This document shows positions 52,385 to 61,830 of a DNA stretch of 64,000 nt, in pieces. The position numbers and the translations under genes were made by a program. The stretch comes from Sulfuricystis multivorans (GTDB taxonomy: Bacteria > Pseudomonadota > Gammaproteobacteria > Burkholderiales > Rhodocyclaceae): NCBI RefSeq assembly GCF_003966565.1, contig NZ_AP018718.1, positions 1,302,001 through 1,366,000 on the forward strand, read 5' to 3'. The stretch's first letter is position 1. Each line of letters starts with the position of its first letter. The notes beneath the pieces were generated by a model, which saw only the letters and a program-made list of their open reading frames with translations, did not search any database and had not been told where the DNA came from.

Positions 52385-53068
52385 ATGATCAAGCTCGCCT
52401 CCAAGCATCTTCTGATGGCAGCCGTGGTCGCCGGCATCGGCGCCGCTGCCCAAGCGCAAACTCCCGGCGTGGACCTCAAGGGCACCGTCGGCTATGTGAT
52501 CGATCAGCGCGGTTATGTCGCGAAGAGCGGCGCCGGCTTGTGCTGGCGTACCGGCTACTGGACGCCAGCGATGGCGATCGCCGAATGTGATCCCGACCTG
52601 GTACCCAAGGCCGCTCCGGCCCCTGCACCTGCGCCCGCGCCTGCCGCCAAACCCGCTCCGGCTCCGAAGCCCGCGGCGAAAAAGGTGACGCTGGCCGCCG
52701 ACACGCTGTTCGATTTCGACAAGGCTATCCTGCGCCCCGAAGGCAAGGCCAAGCTCGACAAGCTGGTCAGCGACATCGGCACCATCAAGCTGGAAGTGAT
52801 CATCGCCGTCGGCCATGCCGACCGCATCGGCAAGGACGCCTATAACCAGAAGCTATCCGAGCGTCGCGCCGCCGCCGTCAAGGACTATCTGGTGAGCAAG
52901 GGCATCGAGGCCAACCGCATCTATGCCGAAGGCAAGGGTGAGAAGCAGCCGGTGACCGGCGACAAGTGCAAGAAGATGGGCCCCGAGAACCGCAGGAACA
53001 AGAAGCTGATCGAGTGCCTGCAACCCGATCGTCGCGTCGAAATCGAAGTGATCGGCACGCAAAACTGA
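52385..53068 (+). CDS. OmpA-family outer membrane protein
   Basis: 227 residues. A signal peptide is clear ([20 protein letters not shown], cut after AQA near residue 24). A short domain with two cysteines (about 35-75) is followed by a Pro/Ala linker (about 78-100) and a C-terminal OmpA peptidoglycan-binding domain (about 105-225) with [31 protein letters not shown] and NRRVEIE-like [10 protein letters not shown]. There is no eight-strand barrel, so it is a periplasmic peptidoglycan-binding type. A hairpin with T-run follows the gene. Confidence 0.92.
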   Translation: MIKLASKHLLMAAVVAGIGAAAQAQTPGVDLKGTVGYVIDQRGYVAKSGAGLCWRTGYWTPAMAIAECDPDLVPKAAPAPAPAPAPAAKPAPAPKPAAKKVTLAADTLFDFDKAILRPEGKAKLDKLVSDIGTIKLEVIIAVGHADRIGKDAYNQKLSERRAAAVKDYLVSKGIEANRIYAEGKGEKQPVTGDKCKKMGPENRRNKKLIECLQPDRRVEIEVIGTQN

Positions 53069-53090
53069 ACGCGCCCGTGATTGGCCACGG

Positions 53091-53118
53091 AAAGCCCTGC
53101 CTGGCAGGGCTTTTCCTT
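53091..53118 (+). terminator. Rho-independent terminator after the OmpA-family gene
   Basis: AAAGCCCTGCC pairs with GGCAGGGCTTT across a very short loop, followed by TCCTTTT. It is 22 bases past the stop and 15 bases before the ubiG start, so ubiG probably has its own start or relies on readthrough. Confidence 0.8.
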
Positions 53119-53132
53119 TTCGGGAGTTCCCC

Positions 53133-53840
53133 ATGAGCACGACCGTCAATTTCGATCCGCAGGAGCTCGCCAAATTCGGTGAGCTGGCCCATCGCTGGTG
53201 GGATCCGCACTCCGAATTCAAGCCCCTGCATGACATCAACCCGCTGCGTTTGGGCTGGATCGACCGCTGCGCCAGTCTCGCCGGCAAGAAGGTTCTCGAT
53301 GTCGGCTGCGGTGGTGGCCTGCTCACGGAAGGCATGGCAGCGCTCGGTGCGCAGGTGATGGGCATCGATCTTTCGGAAAAGCCACTGGCCGTCGCGATGC
53401 TGCATCTCCATGAAAGCGGCCACCAGATCGACTATCGCCTCGTTTCGGCCGAAGCGCTGGCCGCCGAAATGCCGGCCAGCTTCGATGTCGTCACCTGCAT
53501 GGAAATGCTCGAGCATGTGCCGGACCCCGCCTCGACCGTGCGTGCCTGCGCCCGGCTGGTCAAACCCGGCGGCCAGGTGTTTTTCTCGACCATCAACCGC
53601 AATCCGAAGGCCTGGTTGTTCGCGGTGGTCGGCGCCGAATACGTGCTGCGCCTGCTGCCGAAAGGCACCCACGAATACGCGAAATTTCTGCGTCCGGCGG
53701 AATTGGCGCGCTTTGCGCGTGAGGCGAATCTGGAAATCGAAGAAATCATTGGCATGAGCTACAACCCGCTGACCAAGACCTACTCACTTGGCTCAGACAC
53801 CAGCGTGAATTATCTGTTGCGCGCCCGGCGTCCAGCCTGA
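53133..53840 (+). CDS. ubiG: Ubiquinone biosynthesis O-methyltransferase
   Basis: 235 residues, SAM-dependent. It does both O-methylations in ubiquinone synthesis. It starts with [20 protein letters not shown], a conserved UbiG N-terminus, and has [16 protein letters not shown] as motif I and EMLEHVPDP as motif II. GGGAG lies seven bases before the ATG. It ends back to back with the convergent solute-binding protein gene, with no spacer. Confidence 0.95.
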   Translation: MSTTVNFDPQELAKFGELAHRWWDPHSEFKPLHDINPLRLGWIDRCASLAGKKVLDVGCGGGLLTEGMAALGAQVMGIDLSEKPLAVAMLHLHESGHQIDYRLVSAEALAAEMPASFDVVTCMEMLEHVPDPASTVRACARLVKPGGQVFFSTINRNPKAWLFAVVGAEYVLRLLPKGTHEYAKFLRPAELARFAREANLEIEEIIGMSYNPLTKTYSLGSDTSVNYLLRARRPA

Positions 53841-55952
53841 TCAGCTTTTTGCCGACGCCTTCTCACGGCGGCGGTGACTGACTACCGCCGGCAAGGCCAA
53901 TGCAACCAGCAGGCCGGCCACCGCCGCGAGCGGCCAGATCACCGGCCGGTTCCATTGCGCACGCAGCCTCTCCCGCAACGCCACGTCGATACGCTGATAT
54001 TTGAGCGTGTTGTTGCCGACCTTGGTCGGTTTGCGGTTCAAAAGCCAAGCGTGGCGCAGGCTGTAATCCTTCGGATGGAAACCCCATACCCAAGGGGTGT
54101 CCTCGTGCAGGATCGCGAGCATCCGGTCGATGATTCGCTGTCGTTCGGGGCCGTTGTCCATCGCCCGCATGCGCTCGAAGAGCCGGTCGTATTCGGGATT
54201 TGCATAGTTGGCGGCATTCTCGCCGCCGTGCTTGACCTTGCCCTGCGGGCCATAGAGTAGGAACAGGAAGTTCTCCGGATCCGGGTAGTCGGCATTCCAG
54301 CCGAAATAGAACAACTGCACCGCGCCCTTACGCACCTTCTCCTGGAAGCGGTTGTAATCGGTGCTGCGCACGACGAGCTGCACGCCGAGCTTCTGGAACT
54401 GCTTGTTCAGCCAGTCGATACGGGATTTCGCGCCGACGCCGGTCGTCGTGGTATCGAGGTTGATGATCAGCGGCTCGCCCGTCTTGGCATTGCGGCCGTC
54501 CGGCCAGCCGGCTTCTGCGAGCAGGCGGCGCGCCACCGCAATGTCCTTGCGGCGCGCTCCTGCCTCGCTCCAGTCATAGACCACCGGGTTGATGCCGGCA
54601 CGCCCTTCGCGATAGCCGAAGATGCCGGGCGGGATCGGACTCATCGCCGGTATGCCGCGGCCGTTCTGGAAGATCGAGATGAACTCTTCCTGATCGATCG
54701 CGATGGCAATCGCCTGACGGATCTTCCGGGCCGCCGGACTGTCGCCGCCGATCAGCGGATCGAGCATATTGAAGCCCATGTAGAAGGTCGAAGTCGCCAC
54801 CGAGGTCGATAGCCGAATGCCCTGTGCGCGCATCTCGGCCGTCAGCGAGACTTCGCCGCCCGTGTCGACTTGCACCGCCTGATCGAAGGAATCCGAGGCG
54901 ATGCCCGAGGCATCGTAATAGCCTTGCAGGAACTTGTTCCAGTAGGGAATCTGTTCCTTCTCGCGCGTGAAGACCACCTTGTCGATGAACGGCAGCGGCT
55001 TGCCGCAATCGTCGAGCAGCCCGGCTTCCCTGTCGCCCGGCTCACCTTCGCAGGGATAGGTTTCACCACGGAAATTGGGATTGCGCTCCAGCACCATGCG
55101 TGCATTCGGATTGTTCTCGGTCAGCATGTAGGGGCCAGTGCCGATCGGATACCAGTCGAGGGTGAGATTTTTCTCCGCCATTCCCGGCTGGCTGTGGAAA
55201 CGATCCGCTTCCCAGGGCATCGGTGCGAAAAAGGGCATCGTCAGCCAGTAGAGAAATTGCGGATACTTGCCCTTGATGCGAATGCGATAACGGTAACGAT
55301 CGATGACCACGGCGCCGGCGAGCGGAAACTCCCGTAGATCGAGCCATCCTTGCCGTTCCGAAGCCGCCGACTTTTGTAAACTTTGCGCCAGCTCGTGCAG
55401 GCCGACGATGTATTCCTCCATCAGCCCGAGAATCGGGGAATGCAGTCTGGGATGGGCGAGCCGCTTGATCGCATACACGTAATCCTCGGCCACCAGCTCG
55501 CGCGTACCGCGATTGGGGAAATCGGCCAGGGTATGAAAGGCGGAAATGTCGGCCGGCTGCTCGGCGAAGGCCGGATGCGGCTGATAGCGGATGCCCGGTT
55601 TGATCTCGACGACATAGTCGGTGAAAGCGATCTGCGCCGCATCGGCATTGGCGGGCAAGGGATTGCCTTGCACATCGAGATAACTGGGTTGGGGCACGGC
55701 CACCGCCGTTGCGGGAATCAGCGCATAAGGGCGTTTCAGATAGTGATACTGCAACGGCGGCTCGTAGATCTGCGCCGTGAAGGTGATTTCGTCCTCACTA
55801 TAGGACTGCACCGGATCGAGGTGCTTGGGCCGCTCGGTGAACGCCGTGTAGAGGATGTTCTGTCCGCGCTCGGCGGCCGGGTAAGGATCATTCCAAACCG
55901 GGCCGCAGGCACCGAGCAGAAAACACGCCAACGAAATGAGCAGCCGCTGCAT
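53841..55952 (-). CDS. Peptide-type ABC solute-binding lipoprotein with C-terminal membrane helix
   Basis: 703 residues, SBP family 5 (oligopeptide type). The start at 55952 gives a lipoprotein signal with lipobox LLGAC (C16). The solute-binding fold covers most of the chain ([16 protein letters not shown], the [15 protein letters not shown] region, YNPxF-like ERNPNFRG). After residue about 665 comes a hydrophobic stretch, [18 protein letters not shown], and a basic tail, so the protein would be anchored at both ends, which is unusual. No permease or ATPase genes are beside it. The substrate is not inferable. Confidence 0.85.
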   Translation of the reverse strand: MQRLLISLACFLLGACGPVWNDPYPAAERGQNILYTAFTERPKHLDPVQSYSEDEITFTAQIYEPPLQYHYLKRPYALIPATAVAVPQPSYLDVQGNPLPANADAAQIAFTDYVVEIKPGIRYQPHPAFAEQPADISAFHTLADFPNRGTRELVAEDYVYAIKRLAHPRLHSPILGLMEEYIVGLHELAQSLQKSAASERQGWLDLREFPLAGAVVIDRYRYRIRIKGKYPQFLYWLTMPFFAPMPWEADRFHSQPGMAEKNLTLDWYPIGTGPYMLTENNPNARMVLERNPNFRGETYPCEGEPGDREAGLLDDCGKPLPFIDKVVFTREKEQIPYWNKFLQGYYDASGIASDSFDQAVQVDTGGEVSLTAEMRAQGIRLSTSVATSTFYMGFNMLDPLIGGDSPAARKIRQAIAIAIDQEEFISIFQNGRGIPAMSPIPPGIFGYREGRAGINPVVYDWSEAGARRKDIAVARRLLAEAGWPDGRNAKTGEPLIINLDTTTTGVGAKSRIDWLNKQFQKLGVQLVVRSTDYNRFQEKVRKGAVQLFYFGWNADYPDPENFLFLLYGPQGKVKHGGENAANYANPEYDRLFERMRAMDNGPERQRIIDRMLAILHEDTPWVWGFHPKDYSLRHAWLLNRKPTKVGNNTLKYQRIDVALRERLRAQWNRPVIWPLAAVAGLLVALALPAVVSHRRREKASAKS

Positions 55953-55977
55953 GGCCGAAGTGTAATGCAATCGCCGC

Positions 55978-55983
55978 TATAAT
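55978..55983 (+). promoter_or_regulatory. Candidate -10 element for fabI
   Basis: A perfect TATAAT lies 34 bases before the fabI ATG in the spacer divergent from the solute-binding protein gene. No good -35 hexamer is seen at 16-18 bases upstream (CCGAAG region), so another factor or an extended element may be needed. Confidence 0.45.
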
Positions 55984-56017
55984 CCGGCTCCGTTGGAACG
56001 CATTGGGAGGAATCACC

Positions 56018-56827
56018 ATGGGTTTTCTTGCCGGCAAGCGCATCCTGATCACCGGCCTGTTGTCGAACCGCTCGATCGCCTATGGCATCGCCAAGGCTTG
56101 CCACCGCGAAGGCGCACGACTCGCCTTCACCTACCAGAGCGAACGCTTCCGGGAACGCTTGCAGAAATTTGCCGCCGAATTCGACAGCGACATGGTGTAT
56201 CCGCTCGATGTCGCAGACGATGCGCAGATCGATGCCGCCTTCGCCGCCATCGCTGAGCGCTGGGAAGGTCTCGATGGGCTGGTCCATTCGATCGCCTATG
56301 CGCCCAACGAGGCGATCGAAGGCGATTTTCTCGATGGCATTTCCCGCGAAGCCTTCCGCATCGCCCATGAAATCTCTTCCTATAGCTTTCCGGCCATGGT
56401 CAAGGCGGCGCGGCCACTGCTGTTCAAGGGCAACAATCCGTCGCTGCTGTGCATGACCTATCTCGGCGCCGAGCGCACGATGCCCAACTACAACACGATG
56501 GGGCTGGCCAAGGCGAGCCTGGAAGCGGCCACCCGCTATCTCGCCTTCAGCCTGGGGCCGCGCGGCATCCGCGCCAATGCGGTTTCGGCCGGCCCGATCA
56601 AGACCTTGGCCGCTTCGGGCATCGGCAACTTCAGCAAACTGCTCGCCTACAACGCACATCATGCACCGCTCAGGCGCAACGTGACGATCGACGAGGTCGG
56701 TAATGCCGCCGCCTTCCTGCTCTCCGACCTGGCGAGCGGCATCACCGGCGAAGTGCTCTTCGTGGATGGCGGCACCCACACCGTCGCGATGGGCAATCCC
56801 GACCCGTTGCCGGGCTCGACGGCCTGA
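56018..56827 (+). CDS. fabI: Enoyl-[acyl-carrier-protein] reductase (NADH)
   Basis: 269 residues. It reduces enoyl-ACP in fatty acid elongation and is the triclosan target family. The FabI N-terminus [20 protein letters not shown] and the catalytic YNTMGLAK (Tyr-x6-Lys) are present, followed by [20 protein letters not shown]. The ATG at 56018 follows GGGAGGAA; an in-frame start 15 bases upstream is less likely. It is convergent with ppiD. Confidence 0.96.
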   Translation: MGFLAGKRILITGLLSNRSIAYGIAKACHREGARLAFTYQSERFRERLQKFAAEFDSDMVYPLDVADDAQIDAAFAAIAERWEGLDGLVHSIAYAPNEAIEGDFLDGISREAFRIAHEISSYSFPAMVKAARPLLFKGNNPSLLCMTYLGAERTMPNYNTMGLAKASLEAATRYLAFSLGPRGIRANAVSAGPIKTLAASGIGNFSKLLAYNAHHAPLRRNVTIDEVGNAAAFLLSDLASGITGEVLFVDGGTHTVAMGNPDPLPGSTA

Positions 56828-56867
56828 AACGCCGCTCCGGTGCCGCGTTACCAGCGCCGACTGGCGA

Positions 56868-58766
56868 CTATTTGCGCTCGAGCGCTGCGCTGTTGATCGT
56901 CACGCCATATTGCTCGCGCAATGCGGCCAGCCAGCCGATCAACTCTTCGCGCGCGACGACATCGTTGTATTGCTGACGCAAGGCTTCGGCGCGCGGCGCC
57001 GCTTCGCCCGGATTGGCTGGATCGAAGGGTCTGACGCGCTCGATCCGATACAAAGCAAAGCCGCTCGCCGTCTTGACACCAGCATAGGCGGGTAATTGTT
57101 TCGCATCGACGGCGAAAATCGCGGCGCGCGCGTCCGCACTGAGGTCCGGCGCATGCTGACGACTCACTGCGCGCACAGTTCCCCACGTGAGCGTGGACTT
57201 TTCACCCCGCCGCAGCTTGGCAAGCTCCGCTTCACCTGCCTCTGCAGCCTTGGCCAAAGCCACCTCGCGTGAGAGTACCTGTTCGATCATGCCAGCCACT
57301 TTTTCGAGCGGCAGCAGCTCGGCGGGACGATGCTCGATCACACGCGCGGCAACGAGCATGTTCGGCGCGGCTTCGATCGCCTCGGTGTTGCGCCGGTTCT
57401 TGATCGCATCTTCGGAAAAGATCGCCTGCAGCAGCTTCGGGTTCGTGAAGGGCGCGGAAAGATGCCCATCCTTCGCCAGCCAATCCGAGGTCTGGATCGC
57501 CAGCCCATACTTTTCCGCCGCAGGCTTGAGGCTGTCGGCCTGTTCATAGACCAGATTGGCGAAGCCTTCTGTCGCTTCGAGAAACTGCTTCGTGCCCACC
57601 TGGCGCTTGAGCTCCGCCTCGATCTCGCCGCGCACCTCGTCGAAGCTGCGGGTCTGTTCGGGACGGATACCGGTGAGCTTGATGATGTGGAAACCGAAAT
57701 CCGAACGCACCAGATCGGAAACCTGGTTTTCCTGCAACGCGAAAGCGGCCTCTTCGAAAGGCTTGACCATCATGCCGCGGCCAAAGAAGCCGAGGTCTCC
57801 GCCCTTGTCGGCGGAACCCGGATCCTGAGAATGCGCTTTCGCCAGCTTGGCAAACTCATCCGGATTGGCCCGCACCTGGTCGAGAATCTGCCTGGCCTTT
57901 TGCTCGGCCGCCTTGAGCTCGTCGGCCGAAGCATTTTTTTCGACGCGAATCAGGATGTGGCTGGCGCGCCGCTGCTCGGGCGTGCGGTAACGCGCCTGAT
58001 TCGCCTCATAGGCAGCCTTGATCTCGGCCTCCGCGACCTTGGCGTTGTTGATCAGTTTGTCGCGACCCAACACCAGATATTCCACGCGCACCTGCTCGGG
58101 CTGTTCGAAACGGGCACGATTCTCGTCGTAATAACGCTGCACCGCCTGCGCATCCGGCTTGCTGGCGGCGAGGAACTGCTCGACGGGCAGCACGGCCTCG
58201 GCGATGTCGCGCTCTTCGAGCCGGGCGGTCAGCCAACGCTCCACCGGCAGCTTACCCACGAAGGAGGCATTCGCGATCGGCAACAGCTGTTGCTGGGTGA
58301 TCAGATCCCGGCGCAGCAGCGTCTCGAACTGGGCAACGCTCATGTTCTGGCCGGCGACCATCGCCTCGTAACGTTCGCGCGAAAACTTGCCGTCCACCTG
58401 CAAGGCCGGTAGGGAGGTGATGATCGCCGCGAGCATTTCGTTGCTGATACCCATGTGCGCTTTGCTGGCATGCAATTGCAGAGCACGCTGGTTGATCAGC
58501 TCCTGCAGCACGCCACGCCGGAATTCCGGGCTTTCCAACAAGGCCGTATTGTTGGAAAGCTGTGGCCGCAGGCGCTCCTGCTGTTCGGTCAGGGCGCGCT
58601 GGAATTCATCGCGGCTGATCGGCGACTTGCCGACGCGGGCGATCTCGTTCGCGCCACCACCGCTGCCGCGAATGTAGGAATCCACCCCCCACAGGGCAAA
58701 CGGCAGAATGATGATCGCCAATACCAGCTGGACGATTTTCTTGTTGTTGCGAACGAAATCGAACAT
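56868..58766 (-). CDS. ppiD: SurA N-terminal domain / peptidylprolyl isomerase (PpiD-like)
   Basis: 632 residues. One membrane helix near the N-terminus (about 13-30) anchors a periplasmic chain: SurA-like chaperone domain (about 40-160), parvulin isomerase domain (about 265-355: ASHILIRVEKNAS, DLGFFGRGMMVKPFEEAAF, FGFHIIKLTG), then a C-terminal chaperone part. It folds outer membrane proteins leaving the Sec machinery. The start at 58766 gives MFDFVRNNKK, the family N-terminus. tRNA-Ser follows upstream by 62 bases. Confidence 0.92.
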   Translation of the reverse strand: MFDFVRNNKKIVQLVLAIIILPFALWGVDSYIRGSGGGANEIARVGKSPISRDEFQRALTEQQERLRPQLSNNTALLESPEFRRGVLQELINQRALQLHASKAHMGISNEMLAAIITSLPALQVDGKFSRERYEAMVAGQNMSVAQFETLLRRDLITQQQLLPIANASFVGKLPVERWLTARLEERDIAEAVLPVEQFLAASKPDAQAVQRYYDENRARFEQPEQVRVEYLVLGRDKLINNAKVAEAEIKAAYEANQARYRTPEQRRASHILIRVEKNASADELKAAEQKARQILDQVRANPDEFAKLAKAHSQDPGSADKGGDLGFFGRGMMVKPFEEAAFALQENQVSDLVRSDFGFHIIKLTGIRPEQTRSFDEVRGEIEAELKRQVGTKQFLEATEGFANLVYEQADSLKPAAEKYGLAIQTSDWLAKDGHLSAPFTNPKLLQAIFSEDAIKNRRNTEAIEAAPNMLVAARVIEHRPAELLPLEKVAGMIEQVLSREVALAKAAEAGEAELAKLRRGEKSTLTWGTVRAVSRQHAPDLSADARAAIFAVDAKQLPAYAGVKTASGFALYRIERVRPFDPANPGEAAPRAEALRQQYNDVVAREELIGWLAALREQYGVTINSAALERK

Positions 58767-58828
58767 GGTCTCGTTTCCAAGCAAAAAGGCGAACCGTGGT
58801 CCGCCTTTATATCTTATTCGCGTGTCAC

Positions 58829-58922
58829 TGGCGGAGACGGAGGGATTCGAACCCTCGATACAGGTTTTGGCCCGTATGCTCCCTTAGCAGGGGAGTGCCT
58901 TCGACCTCTCGGCCACGTCTCC
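58829..58922 (-). tRNA. tRNA-Ser (anticodon GCU)
   Basis: 94 bases including an encoded CCA. The acceptor stem GGAGACG pairs with CGTCTCC, the discriminator base is G, and the anticodon loop CUGCUAA carries GCU in a stem CTCCC/GGGAG. The long variable arm (CATACGGGCCAAAACCTGTAT) marks a class II serine tRNA, and the T loop is GGTTCGAATCC. It lies between ppiD and the aspartate kinase gene. Confidence 0.96.
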
Positions 58923-58964
58923 GAAGTGGGCGGATGATACCCGCCGCACCTTTCCGGGTCAAAC

Positions 58965-60206
58965 TCAAGCCGGCGCCTTGTCGAGCCCGAAGGCCTGGTG
59001 CAGCACGCGCACGGCGAGTTCGAGATATTTCTCGTCAACCACTACCGAGATCTTGATTTCGGAGGTGGAGATCATCTGAATGTTGATCCCCTCCTCGGCC
59101 AGCACGCGGAACATCTTGCTGGCGACACCGGGATGGGAGCGCATGCCGACGCCGACGGCGGAAACCTTGCAGATCTTGTTGTCGCCTTCGATCGCTCGCG
59201 CGCCGATGTGCGGCTTGACCTGTTCTTCGAGGATTTTCAGGGCCCGTGCGTATTCACCGCGATTGACAGTGAAGGAGAAATCGGTAGTGCCGTCATGACC
59301 GACGTTCTGGATGATCATGTCGACGTCGATGTTGGCCTCGGAAATCGGCCCGAGAATTTGCGATGCGATGCCAGGACGATCCGGCACGCCCAGCACGGTC
59401 AGCTTGGCCTCGTCGCGATTGAAGGCGATGCCAGAGATGATCGGTTGTTCCATGGTGGTGTCTTCCTCAACGGTAATCAGCGTGCCAGAAGTTTCCTTGC
59501 CTTCTTCTTCGAAGCTGGAAAGCACGCGCAGTTTGACTTTGTACTTGCCGGCGAATTCGACCGAGCGGATCTGCAGGACCTTGGAGCCCAGACTCGCCAT
59601 TTCGAGCATTTCCTCGAACGTGATCCGATCGAGCTTGCGCGCCTCGGGCACGACCCGCGGATCAGTCGTATAGACGCCATCGACATCGGTATAGATCTGG
59701 CATTCGTCGGCCTTGAGCGCAGCGGCGAGCGCAACCGCGGAGGTATCCGAACCGCCCCGGCCAAGCGTGGTGATGTTGCCCTGTTCATCCACCCCTTGGA
59801 AGCCGGCCACGATCACTACCGTGTCGTCTTCGAGATCGGAGCGGATGTTGTGCTCGTCGATCGAGAGAATGCGCGCCTTGGTGAAAGTACTGTCGGTAAG
59901 CACCTTGACTTGCCCGCCGGTGTAACTCTTCGCCTTGATGCCGAGATCCTGCAAGGCCATCGCCAAGAGCGCAATGGTGACCTGTTCGCCGGTGGAAACC
60001 ATCACGTCGAGTTCGCGCGGATGAGGGTTCGGCGAGACTTCCTTGGCGAGGGCGATCAGGCGGTTGGTTTCGCCGCTCATCGCGGAGACGACCACGACGA
60101 GCTGGTGGCCCTGCATTTTCCAACGTTTGATGCGCCGGGCGACATCCCGGATGCGTTCGGGGCTACCCACGGAGGTGCCCCCGTACTTCTGAACGATCAG
60201 CGCCAT
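58965..60206 (-). CDS. lysC: Aspartate kinase
   Basis: 413 residues. It phosphorylates aspartate, the entry to Lys, Thr and Met synthesis. The N-terminus ALIVQKYGGTSVGSPERI is the kinase motif; FTKARILSIDEHN and GRGGSDTSAVALAAALKAD follow. Two C-terminal ACT domains (about 265-405) include SAVGVGMRSHPGVASKMF and imply amino acid feedback. The frame is open 45 bases further upstream without family likeness. The gene stands alone between tRNA-Ser and the divergent HTH gene. Confidence 0.94.
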   Translation of the reverse strand: MALIVQKYGGTSVGSPERIRDVARRIKRWKMQGHQLVVVVSAMSGETNRLIALAKEVSPNPHPRELDVMVSTGEQVTIALLAMALQDLGIKAKSYTGGQVKVLTDSTFTKARILSIDEHNIRSDLEDDTVVIVAGFQGVDEQGNITTLGRGGSDTSAVALAAALKADECQIYTDVDGVYTTDPRVVPEARKLDRITFEEMLEMASLGSKVLQIRSVEFAGKYKVKLRVLSSFEEEGKETSGTLITVEEDTTMEQPIISGIAFNRDEAKLTVLGVPDRPGIASQILGPISEANIDVDMIIQNVGHDGTTDFSFTVNRGEYARALKILEEQVKPHIGARAIEGDNKICKVSAVGVGMRSHPGVASKMFRVLAEEGINIQMISTSEIKISVVVDEKYLELAVRVLHQAFGLDKAPA

Positions 60207-60280
60207 GTTCGATCCAAAAAAGAAAGTGGCGCATTCTAGCCGAAACCGCAATGTTGCGGAAACTACTTAGTTGCATGGCC

Positions 60281-60309
60281 TTGTATGGCAAGCCAATATT
60301 CGATATGCT
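60281..60309 (+). promoter_or_regulatory. Candidate sigma-70 promoter for the HTH gene
   Basis: TTGTAT (60281-60286) and TATGCT (60304-60309) are spaced by 17 bases, in an A/T-rich spacer 75 bases ahead of the HTH gene ATG. Motif match only. Confidence 0.4.
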
Positions 60310-60383
60310 TGCATGTCTATAACTTCCGTTGTAAAAACGAATCGCTCATCATACCCACCTTAACCCAACGAAAGGATGATCAA

Positions 60384-60674
60384 ATGAAATCGACAGACAA
60401 AATCGACGTCCGCGAAATCCGCCGCAAGCTCGGCATGAACCAGCAGCAATTCTGGTCGAAACTCGGTGTGACCCAAAGCGGTGGTTCTCGCTACGAAAGC
60501 GGTCGCAACATGCCGCGGCCCGTGCAGCATCTGCTCCGTCTCGTGCATATCGAGCAGATCGACATCCAGAAGATCAAGAAAGAGGATTGGGAGGTCAGCG
60601 AGTATCTGAAGTCGAAGAAGCCCGACCTCTTCAAGGAGCTCAAGAAGGAAGCACGAGCCGCCAAAAAAGGCTGA
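60384..60674 (+). CDS. Small XRE-type helix-turn-helix protein
   Basis: 96 residues. DVREIRRKLGMNQQQFWSKL and GVTQSGGSRYESGRNMPRP form an XRE-like helix-turn-helix, followed by a lysine-rich C-terminal tail (KKEARAAKKG). AAGGA lies eight bases before the chosen ATG; the frame is open 99 bases further upstream without a ribosome site. It is not next to a toxin gene and carries no other domain. The target is unknown; a DNA-binding regulator is the simplest reading. Confidence 0.8.
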   Translation: MKSTDKIDVREIRRKLGMNQQQFWSKLGVTQSGGSRYESGRNMPRPVQHLLRLVHIEQIDIQKIKKEDWEVSEYLKSKKPDLFKELKKEARAAKKG

Positions 60675-60682
60675 GCGGGTGA

Positions 60683-61546
60683 TTACGGGCTGACCATCAC
60701 GGTCAGCCCGGTCACTGTGCGGATCCGTTCCGCGAATTCTTCCAGCCACTCGGCAGGCAAAGCTTGCAGTCGTGCGGCTTCCGGTTGCTGTGAGGGACGC
60801 GCCAAACCATAAAGATGCACCCCGGCGAGCACATCCCGCGCGCTGCCGAGTAGTGCCAGATAGCGTTCGAGCGCATCCTGCGATGGCGTTTCGCCGTCGA
60901 ACATGAAAAAACAGCTTTGCACCCAGGTGGGGCACAGTGATGCACAGGTTTCGAGTCTTCGGAGGACGACGCCGGGCTGCAAGGCGACACCATTGATCAG
61001 ACGGGTAGTTTCGGCTCCCACGCCATCGATCTTGAACCAGACCTCACCCTGGCGCTCTCCAATGCACCGGATGCCTTCCTGCACGGCTTTGCGGCCGAGG
61101 AAACTCCCGTTGGTGATGAGCCGCAACAGCGGCGCTCGGGATATCGGAAAATCATCGAGCACCCGAGCGACCAAGGCGACGGCTGCGGGAAATTCATCCG
61201 CGCTGGTCGGTTCGCCGTTGCCGGAAAAGGCGACATCGACCAAACGACGCGCCTTTGGCGGCGCATGCCGTTGCAGATAATCGCCGTGGATCATTGCCGT
61301 CAAAAGCGCGCGTAATTCGGTTTCCAGGAGAGCGAGATCGATCGGTGGTGGCCCGCCACGTTTCAGGTTGGGCACCTGGCAATAGATGCAGCGCCAATTG
61401 CAGGCGTTGTTCGGATTCAGGTTGATACCAACGGAGACGCCGCGTGCACGCCGGGAGACCACCGGGTAGACATAGGTCATGCCGCTGCTGTCGCGGTCAT
61501 GGTTGCCGGTGGAAAGCCGACGCGCGGGAAAAGTCATGGGGCACAT
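60683..61546 (-). CDS. Radical SAM protein
   Basis: 287 residues. The cluster motif CNWRCIYC (CxxxCxxC) with QVPNLKRGG lies near residue 50, followed by FSGNGEPTSADEF, similar to the radical SAM FSGxGEPT motif, and LLRLITNGS. There is no extra ferredoxin domain. The reaction is not known; small stand-alone members of this type occur in many proteobacteria. The frame runs back to 61918 across the MITE, but that part translates repeat DNA. The start is taken as 61546 (61537 is also possible). Its 3' end forms a hairpin shared with the HTH gene's 3' flank. Confidence 0.82.
   Translation of the reverse strand: MCPMTFPARRLSTGNHDRDSSGMTYVYPVVSRRARGVSVGINLNPNNACNWRCIYCQVPNLKRGGPPPIDLALLETELRALLTAMIHGDYLQRHAPPKARRLVDVAFSGNGEPTSADEFPAAVALVARVLDDFPISRAPLLRLITNGSFLGRKAVQEGIRCIGERQGEVWFKIDGVGAETTRLINGVALQPGVVLRRLETCASLCPTWVQSCFFMFDGETPSQDALERYLALLGSARDVLAGVHLYGLARPSQQPEAARLQALPAEWLEEFAERIRTVTGLTVMVSP
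60686..60710. terminator. Hairpin between convergent HTH and radical SAM genes
   Basis: CGGGCTGACC and GGTCAGCCCG form a ten-pair stem around ATCAC. It overlaps the last codons of the radical SAM gene and starts 11 bases past the HTH stop. No T-run follows on the plus side, so a bidirectional terminator is possible but not certain. Confidence 0.4.
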
Positions 61547-61561
61547 GCCCGGAATATTAAT

Positions 61562-61578
61562 CCTAGAATGTCCATTAG
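61562..61578. repeat. Remnant of the 210-bp repeat family end, interrupted by MITE copy 2
   Basis: CCTAGAATGTCCATTAG matches the 210-bp element terminus at 15 of 17 bases. After the MITE the sequence continues CTAGACCG; removing the MITE and one target copy restores TGTCCATTAGACCG, identical to the element at 36392-36405 on the minus strand. Confidence 0.6.
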
Positions 61579-61784
61579 CAGGCTGTTGAAAAACTACTGC
61601 GGTGGGCGTTCTTCCGCGTTGCGCGGTGTTGGCTTCGGCCGCTTCGCTTAACCTCGGCAAAGCCAAAGTGAGCCTTCGCCGCAACTTCGTTGTCGCTCCC
61701 TCGCCTATCTTATTGATATGTCTCGGTCGCTGCGCACCAAACGCCTTGCATCTGGCCATCCTCGTGACGTTTTTCAACGGCCTG
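61579..61784. mobile_element. MITE copy 2, 206 bp
   Basis: Bounded by CAGGCTGTTGAAAAAC and the complement of CAGGCCGTTGAAAAAC, flanked by TTAG and CTAG. It has the same length and nearly the same sequence as copy 1, reversed. It lies between the radical SAM gene start and the frameshifted insertion sequence and accounts for most of the 361-base gene-free stretch at 61547-61907. A 79-codon frame across it is not a gene. Confidence 0.9.
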
Positions 61785-61830
61785 CTAGACCGAGCGAGGA
61801 GCTTCATGAGGTGTTCGAAATCGCGTTTAA

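Noticed and set aside
52610-52680. GC-rich Ala/Pro codon repeat resembling a tandem repeat array
   Set aside because: It is the in-frame Pro/Ala linker of the OmpA-family protein, a usual feature of this class.
60384-60674. HTH gene as an antitoxin
   Set aside because: No toxin-like partner frame lies beside it; the neighbours are aspartate kinase and a radical SAM gene.
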